Program-made: the position numbers and the translations under genes
Notes under the pieces: model-generated
Told to the model about the DNA's origin: nothing
Databases searched by the model: none
Seen by the model: the letters and a program-made list of their open reading frames with translations, nothing else
Shown: positions 54,221-63,476 of the stretch, piece after piece
Layout of the letters: each line of letters opens with the position of its first letter
How positions within the stretch are numbered: position 1 is the first letter of the stretch
From: Candidatus Kutchimonas denitrificans
Lineage (GTDB): Bacteria; Gemmatimonadota; Gemmatimonadetes; Palauibacterales; KS3-K002
Direction: 5' to 3'
Length of the DNA: 64,000 nucleotides
Assembly: GCA_011774835.1 (NCBI GenBank)
Contig: JAACAK010000049.1
Coordinates: forward strand, 79,653-143,652

Positions 54221-55242
54221 CGCACGCCCTGGCCCCGGATGCTGGCGTCCCAATACCGCATCCACTCGCGCCCACGCGTCTCCAGCAGGGCCCAATCGAC
54301 CTCCATCGGCACCAGCTCCCGCTTGACGTTCACCAGCCAGTCGGGCAGCGAATCGTCGGGTATGTCAGTTCGAGTGATGTTGCGGTAGGCGCTGCGCGCC
54401 GCGAGCAGTTGACCCTCCACCGAGCCCAGGTAGTCGACGAACGCCCGGGCCCATTCGCCCTGCTCGGCGCCTCGCACCACCGCCACGCCGTCCACCAGCA
54501 CGGGCGTGCCGCTCTCGGGGAGTACGTAAGCGAGGTGGACACGATCCTGCACCCGGAGCACGTCCGGCAGGTTCCACAGGGTGATCACTCCCTCCTGCCG
54601 GGCCAGCTTCTGATAGAGCAGCGCCGGGTTCAGCACGTACTCCTTCGTCTGGGCGTCGAGCTTTCTCAACCACTCGTAGCCGGCGGCGGTGTCGCCGGTC
54701 TCCTGGATGCTTCGATACATGATCATCCCGAAGATCGTCCGCATCGTACCGCTGGCCAGCGGGTCGCGGATCAGCACCTCCCCCTTCCAGCGCGGCTCCA
54801 GCACATCGTCCCAGTCCCGCGGCGCTTCCGCGGAGTCCACCGCCTCGCTGTTGTAGGCGATCACCGCCGGCGTCAGGTAGACGCCGAAGTAATGGTCACC
54901 GGGACCCCGCGCCTCGGGGAGCACCGACCCGGCCCAGCTGGGTCGGTACGGCTCGAGCAGCTCATCCGCCGCGGCGCGCTCGAAAAACAGCGCTGGACCG
55001 CCGTACCAGACATCGGCCTGCGGGTTCGCGCTCTCGGAGCGAACCCGGTCCAGCACCTCCTGCGAACCCATGTCCACCCACTGCACGTCGACTTCCGGGT
55101 GCAGGGCCTCGAAGCGTTCCTCGAACAGGACGAGCTGTTCCTTTCCGTGCGGCGAGTACACGGTGAGCACGGTCCGCGAATCGCCGCAGCCGAACGCTAC
55201 AGCCATGACAGCGAGCGTGATCCCGATCAGGTGCCGCTTCAT
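54217..55242 (-). CDS. ABC transporter substrate-binding lipoprotein, Fe(III) type
   Basis: Lipobox AVAFGC; LTVYSPHGKEQLVLFEERFEALHPEVDVQWVDMGSQEVLDRVRSE. Confidence 0.9.
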   Translation of the reverse strand: MKRHLIGITLAVMAVAFGCGDSRTVLTVYSPHGKEQLVLFEERFEALHPEVDVQWVDMGSQEVLDRVRSESANPQADVWYGGPALFFERAAADELLEPYRPSWAGSVLPEARGPGDHYFGVYLTPAVIAYNSEAVDSAEAPRDWDDVLEPRWKGEVLIRDPLASGTMRTIFGMIMYRSIQETGDTAAGYEWLRKLDAQTKEYVLNPALLYQKLARQEGVITLWNLPDVLRVQDRVHLAYVLPESGTPVLVDGVAVVRGAEQGEWARAFVDYLGSVEGQLLAARSAYRNITRTDIPDDSLPDWLVNVKRELVPMEVDWALLETRGREWMRYWDASIRGQGVR

Positions 55243-57860
55243 GACGCGAGGCTCAACAGGTTAGCGAGCAGGCGATAGGCGCCGGGCACACCAGCGGGCA
55301 GCTGGCGGAAGAGAGACAGACCGGTGTAGACGTAAAGGCCGTCTCCGTAACGCGCAACCAGCAGGCCGCCGCGCCTGGCCTCCTCTCCCGGGTCGGCGGT
55401 CTCCAGCAGGGGCTGATAGCGCTCGTCCCATTCCGACGCGAAGTAGAGGCCGCGTTCCTGGACCCAGCCCTCGAAATCGCGGGAGTCGATGCGGTTCGGC
55501 CGGTTGAACAGCGGATGGTCGGGGACGAGCACGTTGACCGGCGCGCCTTCATCGCTAACCCGATCGTGCGGGAAGCGTGCGCGGAGGGGATAGGGCGCGA
55601 GGCCGCCCCGGAAAAAGCCGTACTGCTGGTACTGGACGATGAGCGTGCCGCCGCGGCGCGTCCACTCCAGGTAACGTCCGTTCGCCGCGACCAGTGCCGG
55701 ATTGGTCTCGTATGCCCGGGGACCGATGACGATCACCTCGTACCTCGACAGATCCCGGGTCTCGACCTCGCGCCCGGTGAGCACATCGACGGGCAGCCCC
55801 AGGGACGTGATGCCGGTAACCACGTTCCGGCGCGCCGCACCCGCTACGTAGGCGACGCGCTGGCTCGTGTCCGCGATCACGTCGAACGCTTCGACCTCCG
55901 CCTCGGCGTTGCTGAACATCAAGCTTCGACGCACGTGGTCGTAGTCGATGAACGTGTAGCCCGAGGTGTATCGCCGACCCCCCGACTCCGCCACCGCCTG
56001 CAGACGATAGGCGCCGGCGGCCTGGGAGTCCGGCGCCTCGACCGCGAAGTCGAAGCTGGCCGTCGCACCGGGGGCGTCGAGATCGAACTCGACCGCGGAG
56101 GGTGCGACGGTCCAGCCGCCCGGGGCCTCGAGACGCAGTCGACCCGAGGCGCCATCTGGCGCTTCGCCACGCAGGGTCACACCGAAGGCGAGGGTCCGCC
56201 CGCTACCCAGGGGTAGCACGGCGGTCCGGGGCTCCAGGCTCACCCCCACCGCCGGGACCACGGCCAGCCGCCGCCGGATCTCGCCGCGGGCCTGGTCGGC
56301 AAAGCGGTACACCACCTCGACGCGGCGGCGTACCTGCTGGCCCGCGATGGAAACGTCGAGCTCGGCCCGGATGGGCGGGGTGCCGCGAGGCCTGCCGCGC
56401 TCCGGCGTGTCGTCGGGCCAACGATAGAGCGCCCCGGCCCGCGGCTCCTGCAGGTAGTAGGGCCGACTGATCGCGGCGGCCGCCGGGACGGCGATCCGGT
56501 ACCGGAGCCGTCTCAACGACGCCGGCGCGAGCCGCGCCTCCGGTCCGTCCAGCGGCTCCACCTCCCAGCCGGCCGGGGTCTCCAGCGAGAGGCTCCCCAG
56601 CTCCACCGGCCGCTGGCCCGCGTTCCAGACCGCCACTTCCACGGCCAGCCTCTGTCCGGGCACCAGCAGATCGTCATCGGCGAAAGCGCCGACGATCACG
56701 CCGGCCGCCTCGGCCAACGCGGTTTCGAGCTTCGCCTCGTCGACCCCGAGGGCGAAGCGGAGCAGCTCGGCCTCATCGCCGGCTCGAGCAGTGGCCTCGC
56801 GGGCGCGCCGGACGGTGGCCAGCGCGGTCGCCAGGTGCGTCTCGAGCTCCGGCGTGGCCGTACGGCCCAATGCTTCCCGGGCGGCCCGCAGGTGAGCACC
56901 GTAGCCCGTCAGCAGCTCCGCCAGCTGGCCACGGAGCCCACGATCGCGGATCGCCTCGAGCCGACCGACCAGGGTGGTGTCGATCCCGTCGAAGAGCGAG
57001 GACTCGTCCTCCGGCACATCGACCCGGCTCTCCAGCAGCTGGAGCCGGGTCTCCTGCGGGCCCAACCCCTCGATGCGGCCCATGTCCTGCGACCGGTGCT
57101 GGCTGCGGGCCGCCATGGCCATCTGGTGGTACGACCGCCCGTACAGCATGTCGAGCCGGCCGGTCTCGACGGTCAACGTCGTGGCCGCGCTGTCGAAGCG
57201 CGTGGAGCGATAGAGCTTCGACGGGTTCCAGGGCGCCAGGCCCAGGTCGCCGAACCGGCCCGGGTCCCCCGCCACCTCGTACGCCTCGCGGGCCAGCATC
57301 CCCGCGGCGCGGTGCTGACCGTGTCCATCCCTGGGCGTCCCGGAGAAGATCGTGACGATGACCTGTGGTCGGAAACGGCGAATCGCCAGGACGACATCGG
57401 CCAACAGCGAGTCCCTGGGCCAGAACCGGAACGTCTCGTCGGCGGACTTCGAATAGCCGAAATCGTAGGCGCGGGTGAAGTATTGTTCAGCGCCATCGAT
57501 GCGTCGCGCCGCCAGCAGCTCCTCGGTGCGGAGCAGGCCCAGGGCGACCCCGAGCTCCGAACCGATCAGGTTCTGGCCACCCTCACCGCGGGTCAGCGAC
57601 AGATAGGCCGCGTCGGCGCCCATCCCTCGCTCCAACACCGCCAGCAACGCACTGTCTTCGTCATCGGGGTGAGCTCCGATGACGAGGACGCGCTTGATGC
57701 TCCCCAAACCGCGCAGCTCCCGGGCGACAGCGATGATGCCGTGCTCCGTGTCGACCGCACCCGCCGCCCGCGCCGCGTCCGCCTGCGCCGGAGCGTCGGC
57801 CGCGACCGAGAGCAGTATCGGGAGCGCCGCCACACTACCAGTGAGCTGACGAAATGTCAT
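55239..57860 (-). CDS. Secreted PIG-L/LmbE-family deacetylase with C-terminal extension
   Basis: VLVIGAHPDDEDSALLAVLERGMGADAAYLSLTRGEGGQN; GTPRDGHGQHRAAG; ATGA overlap with the substrate-binding protein gene. Confidence 0.9.
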   Translation of the reverse strand: MTFRQLTGSVAALPILLSVAADAPAQADAARAAGAVDTEHGIIAVARELRGLGSIKRVLVIGAHPDDEDSALLAVLERGMGADAAYLSLTRGEGGQNLIGSELGVALGLLRTEELLAARRIDGAEQYFTRAYDFGYSKSADETFRFWPRDSLLADVVLAIRRFRPQVIVTIFSGTPRDGHGQHRAAGMLAREAYEVAGDPGRFGDLGLAPWNPSKLYRSTRFDSAATTLTVETGRLDMLYGRSYHQMAMAARSQHRSQDMGRIEGLGPQETRLQLLESRVDVPEDESSLFDGIDTTLVGRLEAIRDRGLRGQLAELLTGYGAHLRAAREALGRTATPELETHLATALATVRRAREATARAGDEAELLRFALGVDEAKLETALAEAAGVIVGAFADDDLLVPGQRLAVEVAVWNAGQRPVELGSLSLETPAGWEVEPLDGPEARLAPASLRRLRYRIAVPAAAAISRPYYLQEPRAGALYRWPDDTPERGRPRGTPPIRAELDVSIAGQQVRRRVEVVYRFADQARGEIRRRLAVVPAVGVSLEPRTAVLPLGSGRTLAFGVTLRGEAPDGASGRLRLEAPGGWTVAPSAVEFDLDAPGATASFDFAVEAPDSQAAGAYRLQAVAESGGRRYTSGYTFIDYDHVRRSLMFSNAEAEVEAFDVIADTSQRVAYVAGAARRNVVTGITSLGLPVDVLTGREVETRDLSRYEVIVIGPRAYETNPALVAANGRYLEWTRRGGTLIVQYQQYGFFRGGLAPYPLRARFPHDRVSDEGAPVNVLVPDHPLFNRPNRIDSRDFEGWVQERGLYFASEWDERYQPLLETADPGEEARRGGLLVARYGDGLYVYTGLSLFRQLPAGVPGAYRLLANLLSLAS

Positions 57861-57977
57861 GGTCCGCCAAAGTATGCAGGCCGGGCCTGGGGTGCCAGCC
57901 GTTTCGCATCCTTGTGCCCGGATCGGCCAGCGGCTTAGCATCGTGAGAGGTATCGACCGCCCTCGTCCAACGCGACC

Positions 57978-58463
57978 ATGACGGAACACGACAACACCCC
58001 GACCGCCTCGCGCCCAGTAGCCGTGCCGGCCTTCCTCTGCCTGATCGCCGCCACGCATTTCTCCCACGCCTGGATCGCCGAGCTCCGCGGGATGCCCGTT
58101 CTTCCTCCCGCCGTCGCGCTGGGGTTCCTCCTGGGCCTCGCCTACGCCTGGGTCGCCTGGCTGGGCCGCCGCGGCCGCGGCTTCCGCCACGCGATCAACC
58201 TCGTAGTCGGCGAGGACCTGGGGTTCCTGGCGGCGGGCCTCGTCATGGGGTACCCCTGGGCCGAGATCCTGCGGCCCGGGACCGCAGCGATCGTCGCGTT
58301 CCAGTTCGCCCTCGTCTTCCCGGAGATCTGGCGCCGGCAGGAGCGGGGCCAGCCGATCGTCGCTCCCGCCAGGCTGGCATGGTTCATCCTGGCCTATGCC
58401 CTGGCCTTCGGGATCTATGCCCTTGTGAAACCGCGCGGTTTCTGGAATATTGGGTCAGCTTGA
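57978..58463 (+). CDS. Hypothetical membrane protein
   Basis: Four or more hydrophobic segments; clear ATG and coding bias. Confidence 0.75.
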   Translation: MTEHDNTPTASRPVAVPAFLCLIAATHFSHAWIAELRGMPVLPPAVALGFLLGLAYAWVAWLGRRGRGFRHAINLVVGEDLGFLAAGLVMGYPWAEILRPGTAAIVAFQFALVFPEIWRRQERGQPIVAPARLAWFILAYALAFGIYALVKPRGFWNIGSA

Positions 58464-58519
58464 CCCGTTCCCTGCCCGGCTGCTCGCTGGCCCTGCTTCA
58501 CGCTCGCTATTAGCTTGGT

Positions 58520-58942
58520 ATGACAAAGACCGCCAAGGGCGGGCTGCTACTGGCTTTAGGGGCGGCGGTAATCGCCGGGTCCGTTTTCATCCTGGACCTG
58601 CCCAGCGGCCTGCGAATCAGCACGACGTTCCTGTTCGGGATCGTGCCAGCGGTGATCGGCGCCGCCATGATATGGTCGGACTACCGTAGCACGTCGAAGG
58701 ACAGGGACCCGGAGTCGGCGAGGCTCGCCGGGATAAAGGAGCAGATCGTCTGGAGGGCGGTCGCTCAGGGCGGGCGAATCACGGCAGCCGAGGCGGCGGC
58801 CCATGACGGACTGGCGCCGATGGAGGCGGAGCACGCCCTCATGACGCTGGTCTCGGAGGGTCGAGCCGCGGTAGAACCCGGAGAGGAGGGCGACATCGTG
58901 TACCGTATCGACTCTCCGGTAGGTGGCGTCGTTACCGCGTGA
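58520..58942 (+). CDS. Hypothetical membrane protein with C-terminal winged-helix-like region
   Basis: Two TMs, then ITAAEAAAHDGLAPMEAEHALMTLVSEGRAAVEP. Confidence 0.75.
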   Translation: MTKTAKGGLLLALGAAVIAGSVFILDLPSGLRISTTFLFGIVPAVIGAAMIWSDYRSTSKDRDPESARLAGIKEQIVWRAVAQGGRITAAEAAAHDGLAPMEAEHALMTLVSEGRAAVEPGEEGDIVYRIDSPVGGVVTA

Positions 58943-59129
58943 CCGACTCGAGCGCGAGTGCGCTTGCGAACAGGAGCGGAGAAGGGTCCCGGAGTCACTG
59001 TCGAACTCCGGCGTTTCCTCCTGATCGTACTCGTCCTCGTACTTCCATTCGGCGCACGCCGGCGATCCGTCGCCGCGCGTGCCGCCGGTCATGTCGATCA
59101 AGAACGCTTGTCAGTGGGGATAGCGGAGG

Positions 59130-60740
59130 ATGATGTCCGATCCCTCGTCCATCGACAGCACAACGGTGGACGAGCTCACCGGTAAACTCGTCCTTGTGAT
59201 CGAGGAGAAGCGTGATTGGCGCGAGCCGGACCTGATGCACAGGCAGCTCGCCGCCAAGGTGAAGAACTACGTCCGCTATGTTCGCAGCCCCGAGTTCAGC
59301 GCTAGACACAACCAGCGACCGCAGCAGACCATCGTACGCCTGGTCACCGAGGCGCCGCCCGCTGACAGCTCGCTTCCCTTCCTCGAGCGTGTCGCCTACG
59401 AGCTGGGCAAGCACGGCCTGACTTTCGAGCAGCAGGTCGGCGAGTTCGGGACGCCGATGCCGGTGACGGCCCGCGCCGACTCGGGCGCGCGACCGCGGCC
59501 GCGGCCTCCGGCCCAACCGCCCACGCCTCCACCACCGCCGGCCGAAAAGCCGATCGAGCAAGCTCCACCACCTCCGCCGGCGCCCGAGCCGGAACCGCCC
59601 CTGGCCCACGAGCCGCCCACGGCCCAGGAGCCCCCTGCGGCCCAAGAGGCGACGCCGACCCAGGAGCCGACCGCGGAATGGGAGCCCGAATGGGCGGAGC
59701 CCCAAGAGAGGGAACTCCAGGAGACGGAGCCCGGATGGTCGGAGCCGGAATGGCCCGAGTCGGAAACGAGCGAGGCCGAGGGGGCGGAGGTCGGGCCACC
59801 GGACCCCTGGGCCACACCGGACGAGGAGGCCGTCCAGTTCGGCACGGACGCATCGATCGATCCGGAGCCGATCGAGCTCGAGCCCCAGTCGGGGGCGAGC
59901 GACTCTTTGCCGTCGTTCGACGAGTGGTACGGGGACGAGCCGGCGACGCCCACGGCCGGCGAGGATGACGCGGCCGCTTCGTTTCCCGATTTTCTCGACG
60001 CCTCCGATGCCGGGGGGCCACCCGAGGACACGGAGCCCAGCGAACTGGAGGCGTTGATCGAGAGCGACGACGCCTCCGTGGAGTTCGTCCGCGATTCGAC
60101 GGAGGCGCCGGTTCCCGGTGCCGAGTTGCAGGTCGGGGATGAGGAGGATCTCCCCCGGCCGCCCTTCTTCCCCGAGGAGGAATTCGGGCGGGCGCGCGCG
60201 GAGGGCGGCGACGTGGAGTTCCTCGATCTCGAGAGCGATACCGCGGTGATCGAGACCAGTTCGGGCCAACGCATCCGCCTCGAAGTCGACGCGGATTCGT
60301 CCTCTGGTATTCCCGGGCACGAGCGCCCCAGCCTGCTCCGCGGGATCGGCGCCGGCCTCTCCGCGGCCGTCGCCGGGGGCATCGTCTGGAGTTTGCTCGC
60401 CATCGCCGCCGAACGGAGCGCTCATCCACTCGCCGCCGCCGTCGGCGTCATGGTGGGAATCAGCGTGCGGCTGCGCGGCAACGGGCACACGCTCCCCTAT
60501 CGGATCGTGGGCTTGATCTTCACGCTGATCGGCTCGGCGCTGGGCGCGGTCCTGACGGCGGCCTCGCTGACCGGCATTCTATCGCGTGAGGGGATCACGC
60601 AGGTGGTCGCGGTCCTGTCCGACCCTAACGCGATCCTCGCCGCGCTGGAGGAGCACTTCGGTTGGGTGAGTTTGCTCTCTCTGGCTCTGGCTCTGTATAT
60701 CGCGTTCCGGCTCTCCGCCTCCAAACCGGAGGCCGGATAA
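59130..60740 (+). CDS. Membrane protein with long acidic P/E-rich linker
   Basis: Basic N-terminal domain, about 250-aa P/E/A-rich low-complexity stretch, C-terminal TMs (GIGAGLSAAVAGGIVWSLLAIAA, RIVGLIFTLIGSALGAVLTAASL, LLSLALALYIAFRL). Confidence 0.75.
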   Translation: MMSDPSSIDSTTVDELTGKLVLVIEEKRDWREPDLMHRQLAAKVKNYVRYVRSPEFSARHNQRPQQTIVRLVTEAPPADSSLPFLERVAYELGKHGLTFEQQVGEFGTPMPVTARADSGARPRPRPPAQPPTPPPPPAEKPIEQAPPPPPAPEPEPPLAHEPPTAQEPPAAQEATPTQEPTAEWEPEWAEPQERELQETEPGWSEPEWPESETSEAEGAEVGPPDPWATPDEEAVQFGTDASIDPEPIELEPQSGASDSLPSFDEWYGDEPATPTAGEDDAAASFPDFLDASDAGGPPEDTEPSELEALIESDDASVEFVRDSTEAPVPGAELQVGDEEDLPRPPFFPEEEFGRARAEGGDVEFLDLESDTAVIETSSGQRIRLEVDADSSSGIPGHERPSLLRGIGAGLSAAVAGGIVWSLLAIAAERSAHPLAAAVGVMVGISVRLRGNGHTLPYRIVGLIFTLIGSALGAVLTAASLTGILSREGITQVVAVLSDPNAILAALEEHFGWVSLLSLALALYIAFRLSASKPEAG

Positions 60741-60928
60741 AGGCGACACACCCAGCAAGGCCAAAAAGTCTTGCATCGGGCGGCGGTTTTGCTAGCTTGG
60801 TGGTTACCCGACCCCCCCTCGAGCGCCGTAACCACGGCGTGAGACCCCCTGTCAGGACTCAAAGGGAAGATGTTCCCGAGCCACTGCATGCACCCATACC
60901 CAACCCATCATTAGAGGGAGGCAACGCG

Positions 60929-61996
60929 ATGAATCGGAAACCCTTATGGTTTGCGCAGGCTGCGGTCCTCGCCCTGGCGCTGAGCGTCGTCACGGCCTGT
61001 GACGATGACGGCGCGGGCCCGGGGGACGTCGATCCGGGGCAGACGGCCGCGGTAGTCGACGCGACGGTCGATCAGTTCCTCGAGGGGAACGACGCGATCC
61101 AGAGCATCGGCGTCTTCAACGAGGCGATGGCCAGCGCGCTCGGCGGGGTGGCCCCGTCGGTGCTGGTCTGGGACATGGTCCCCGGCTCCACCAGCCCCTT
61201 CGCCTCCGCCAGCCGGATCCAGGCGAGCGTTTCGGAGCTGACCGAGGGTGAGCCGCTCAACATTCCGGTGGGCGCGCTCGGCGTGACGTTCATCTTCGAT
61301 CCGGTCGACGGATACGTCCCGTCCCAGCGCACCGGGGCTCCGGCGAACGGCGTGCGCTTCATCCTCTACGCCGTGGACCCGATTCTCGAGGAGCCGGTCA
61401 CACCGCTCCAGGAGATCGGCTGGTTCGACATCATCGACACCAGCAACTTCTCCACCGGGACGATCGACATCTCCCTCGAGGCGGTGGTCGGCGGCGTCAC
61501 GCTGGTCGATGTCACGTCCACCGGGGTGCTGACCCAGACGAGCCTCACGCTCGATTTCGACGGCACGCTCTCCGACGGGCAGAACAGCCTGAACTTCACC
61601 ATCGACGCGCTGTTCTCGGAGACGGCCTTCGACTTCACGTTCGGGATGACGGCCGACGGCGTCGGTGTATCGGTAGTCTTCTCCGGCAGCGACACCGGCG
61701 GTGCCAGCATAACCACGACGTTCAGCGACGGCGACAACTCCATCGTCGTCACCCTGAGCGTCGACGCGAGCGATAACATCCTCAGCGGCAGCGGCGTCTC
61801 GTTCAACGGCACTACGGTAGCCGTCATCTCGGATACCATCGAGAACCCGACCATCACGAACGCCGAGGGCGATCCGCTGACGGCTGAGGAGCTGGCGGCC
61901 GTCGAGGACCTGTTCATCGCCATGGTCGACGTGGTCGAGTTCGGATTCGGCGTGTTCGAGTTCGCTCTCTTCCTCATCCTCCTCGGTCTCGTCTAA
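60929..61996 (+). CDS. Putative secreted lipoprotein
   Basis: Signal with lipobox-like ALSVVTACDDD; SD gagggaggc; beta-rich repeats. Confidence 0.75.
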   Translation: MNRKPLWFAQAAVLALALSVVTACDDDGAGPGDVDPGQTAAVVDATVDQFLEGNDAIQSIGVFNEAMASALGGVAPSVLVWDMVPGSTSPFASASRIQASVSELTEGEPLNIPVGALGVTFIFDPVDGYVPSQRTGAPANGVRFILYAVDPILEEPVTPLQEIGWFDIIDTSNFSTGTIDISLEAVVGGVTLVDVTSTGVLTQTSLTLDFDGTLSDGQNSLNFTIDALFSETAFDFTFGMTADGVGVSVVFSGSDTGGASITTTFSDGDNSIVVTLSVDASDNILSGSGVSFNGTTVAVISDTIENPTITNAEGDPLTAEELAAVEDLFIAMVDVVEFGFGVFEFALFLILLGLV

Positions 61997-62023
61997 CACG
62001 GACCCGTACCGCAGGAATTCAAG

Positions 62024-62053
62024 GCGGGCAGCCTCAGGGCTGCCCGCTTTCTT
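62024..62053 (+). terminator. Rho-independent terminator
   Basis: GCGGGCAGCC-TCAG-GGCTGCCCGC-TTTCTT perfect 10-bp stem. Confidence 0.85.
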
Positions 62054-62143
62054 ATTGATGTTGACCGGCCAGCCAGCCGGTCGGTACCTTGGCGCGGCAG
62101 GGCACCCCGGCGCGGGTGCCGGGTAGCACGTTTTGGAGGTCCA

Positions 62144-62803
62144 ATGGCGAACAAGACGGTCATCATCGCGGCAGCGTTCTTTGGAATCGCGGGGACGACA
62201 TCGCCCCTGACGGCGCAGAGCTCCGCCGGACCCTGCCCCGGCATGTACCCCGCCCCCCGGGTGGGCGAGTACGCCGAGCTGCGCTTCCGCAGCTCCGAGC
62301 AGGGGACCATGCCCGTCCGTTTCGCCGTGGTCGGCGAGGAGGACGTGTTCGGCCGGCCTCACTACTGGATCGAGATCGTCAGCGTGCCGCCCGCCGTTCA
62401 GGACACCGTCGTCGTGCAGATGCTCGTCCCCCACTACCCCTTCGAGCAGAACAGCCTGCGAGGTTACATCGTACGAATGCCGGGTCAGCCTGCCATACGG
62501 TTCCCCGAGGAGATGCTCCCCGAACTGGCTGGTTCCACGGCGGGGCCCGGCTGGAAAGAGCAGTGTCAGTCGGCGGAGGATCTGGGGAACGAACGGGTGA
62601 CGGTCCCGGCGGGCAACTTCATCGCCCGCCACTACCGCGCTCCGGACGGAGGCGAGGAGGTCTGGATCGCCGACGTGCCGTTCGGGATGGTCAAGATGGT
62701 GACGGCGGACGGCGCGCTGGAACTGCTCCGGCACGGCACCGACGCGCGATCGCTGATCACCGAGGAGCCGGTCGAATACCAGCCGCAGCCGCCGGGCCGC
62801 TAG
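62144..62803 (+). CDS. Hypothetical secreted protein
   Basis: Signal peptide MANKTVIIAAAFFGIAGTTSPLTAQ; SD ggagg. Confidence 0.75.
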   Translation: MANKTVIIAAAFFGIAGTTSPLTAQSSAGPCPGMYPAPRVGEYAELRFRSSEQGTMPVRFAVVGEEDVFGRPHYWIEIVSVPPAVQDTVVVQMLVPHYPFEQNSLRGYIVRMPGQPAIRFPEEMLPELAGSTAGPGWKEQCQSAEDLGNERVTVPAGNFIARHYRAPDGGEEVWIADVPFGMVKMVTADGALELLRHGTDARSLITEEPVEYQPQPPGR

Positions 62804-62812
62804 CGCTTTTCG

Positions 62813-63403
62813 CTATCGGCTGAGGAGATCCTGCAAGGGCTGCGGCAGCCTCGAGATCACCGAGTTCGCCACCTCCGGCAGCGCGAAGTAGACGACCACG
62901 GCGGCGATCACGAGAACCAGCAGGACGATGCCCGCGCGCTTGATGCGCCGCACCGTTCTGCCCTTCCCGCGACCCCCCCGCATGATGGCGGTCGAGGAGC
63001 CGGAGACCCGCTCCGGCTCGGTCACTTGCCTCAAGCCTGCCGCCTGGCTCTTCGGCACCGACTTGGTCGAGAAGACGAACTCGATCTTGCCGAACTTGAC
63101 CTTGTCGCGCTCTCGCAGCGGCTGGGCCACGGCCACCAGGTTGCCGTTCACCCACGTGCCATTGGTGCTGTGATCGTACAGCACGTACCGGCCGCTTTCG
63201 TAGATGATGTCGGCGTGGTGGCGCGATACCGTCTTGTCGGCGATCACCAGGTCCGCGCGGCGCTCCCGTCCGACCCGCATGCTCCCGAAACCCAACGAGA
63301 ATTCCTTGCCGTCGGAGATGCGGGTCAGAAACCCGACCCGCTCCATGTCGCTCGCTGCGCGCGACGGCCGGGCTGGCGGTACTTCCCTTTCCTCCCCGTT
63401 CAT
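62813..63403 (-). CDS. FHA-domain protein with C-terminal TM
   Basis: MRVGRERRADLVIADKTVSRHHADIIYESGRYVLYDHSTNGTWVNG; C-terminal VLLVLVIAAVVVYFALP. Confidence 0.92.
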   Translation of the reverse strand: MNGEEREVPPARPSRAASDMERVGFLTRISDGKEFSLGFGSMRVGRERRADLVIADKTVSRHHADIIYESGRYVLYDHSTNGTWVNGNLVAVAQPLRERDKVKFGKIEFVFSTKSVPKSQAAGLRQVTEPERVSGSSTAIMRGGRGKGRTVRRIKRAGIVLLVLVIAAVVVYFALPEVANSVISRLPQPLQDLLSR

Positions 63404-63476
63404 GGTCCGAAACTTACCCCGGTAATGTTTCCCCCTGCAAGGTTATCGAGGCCGTAGAAATCACCGCCAGGCGCCG

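Noticed and set aside
58943-59101. Minus-strand peptide MIDMTGGTRGDGSPACAEWKYEDEYDQEETPEFDSDSG as a possible RiPP precursor
   Set aside because: The frame runs on antisense into a better-supported plus-strand gene; no modification enzymes nearby.
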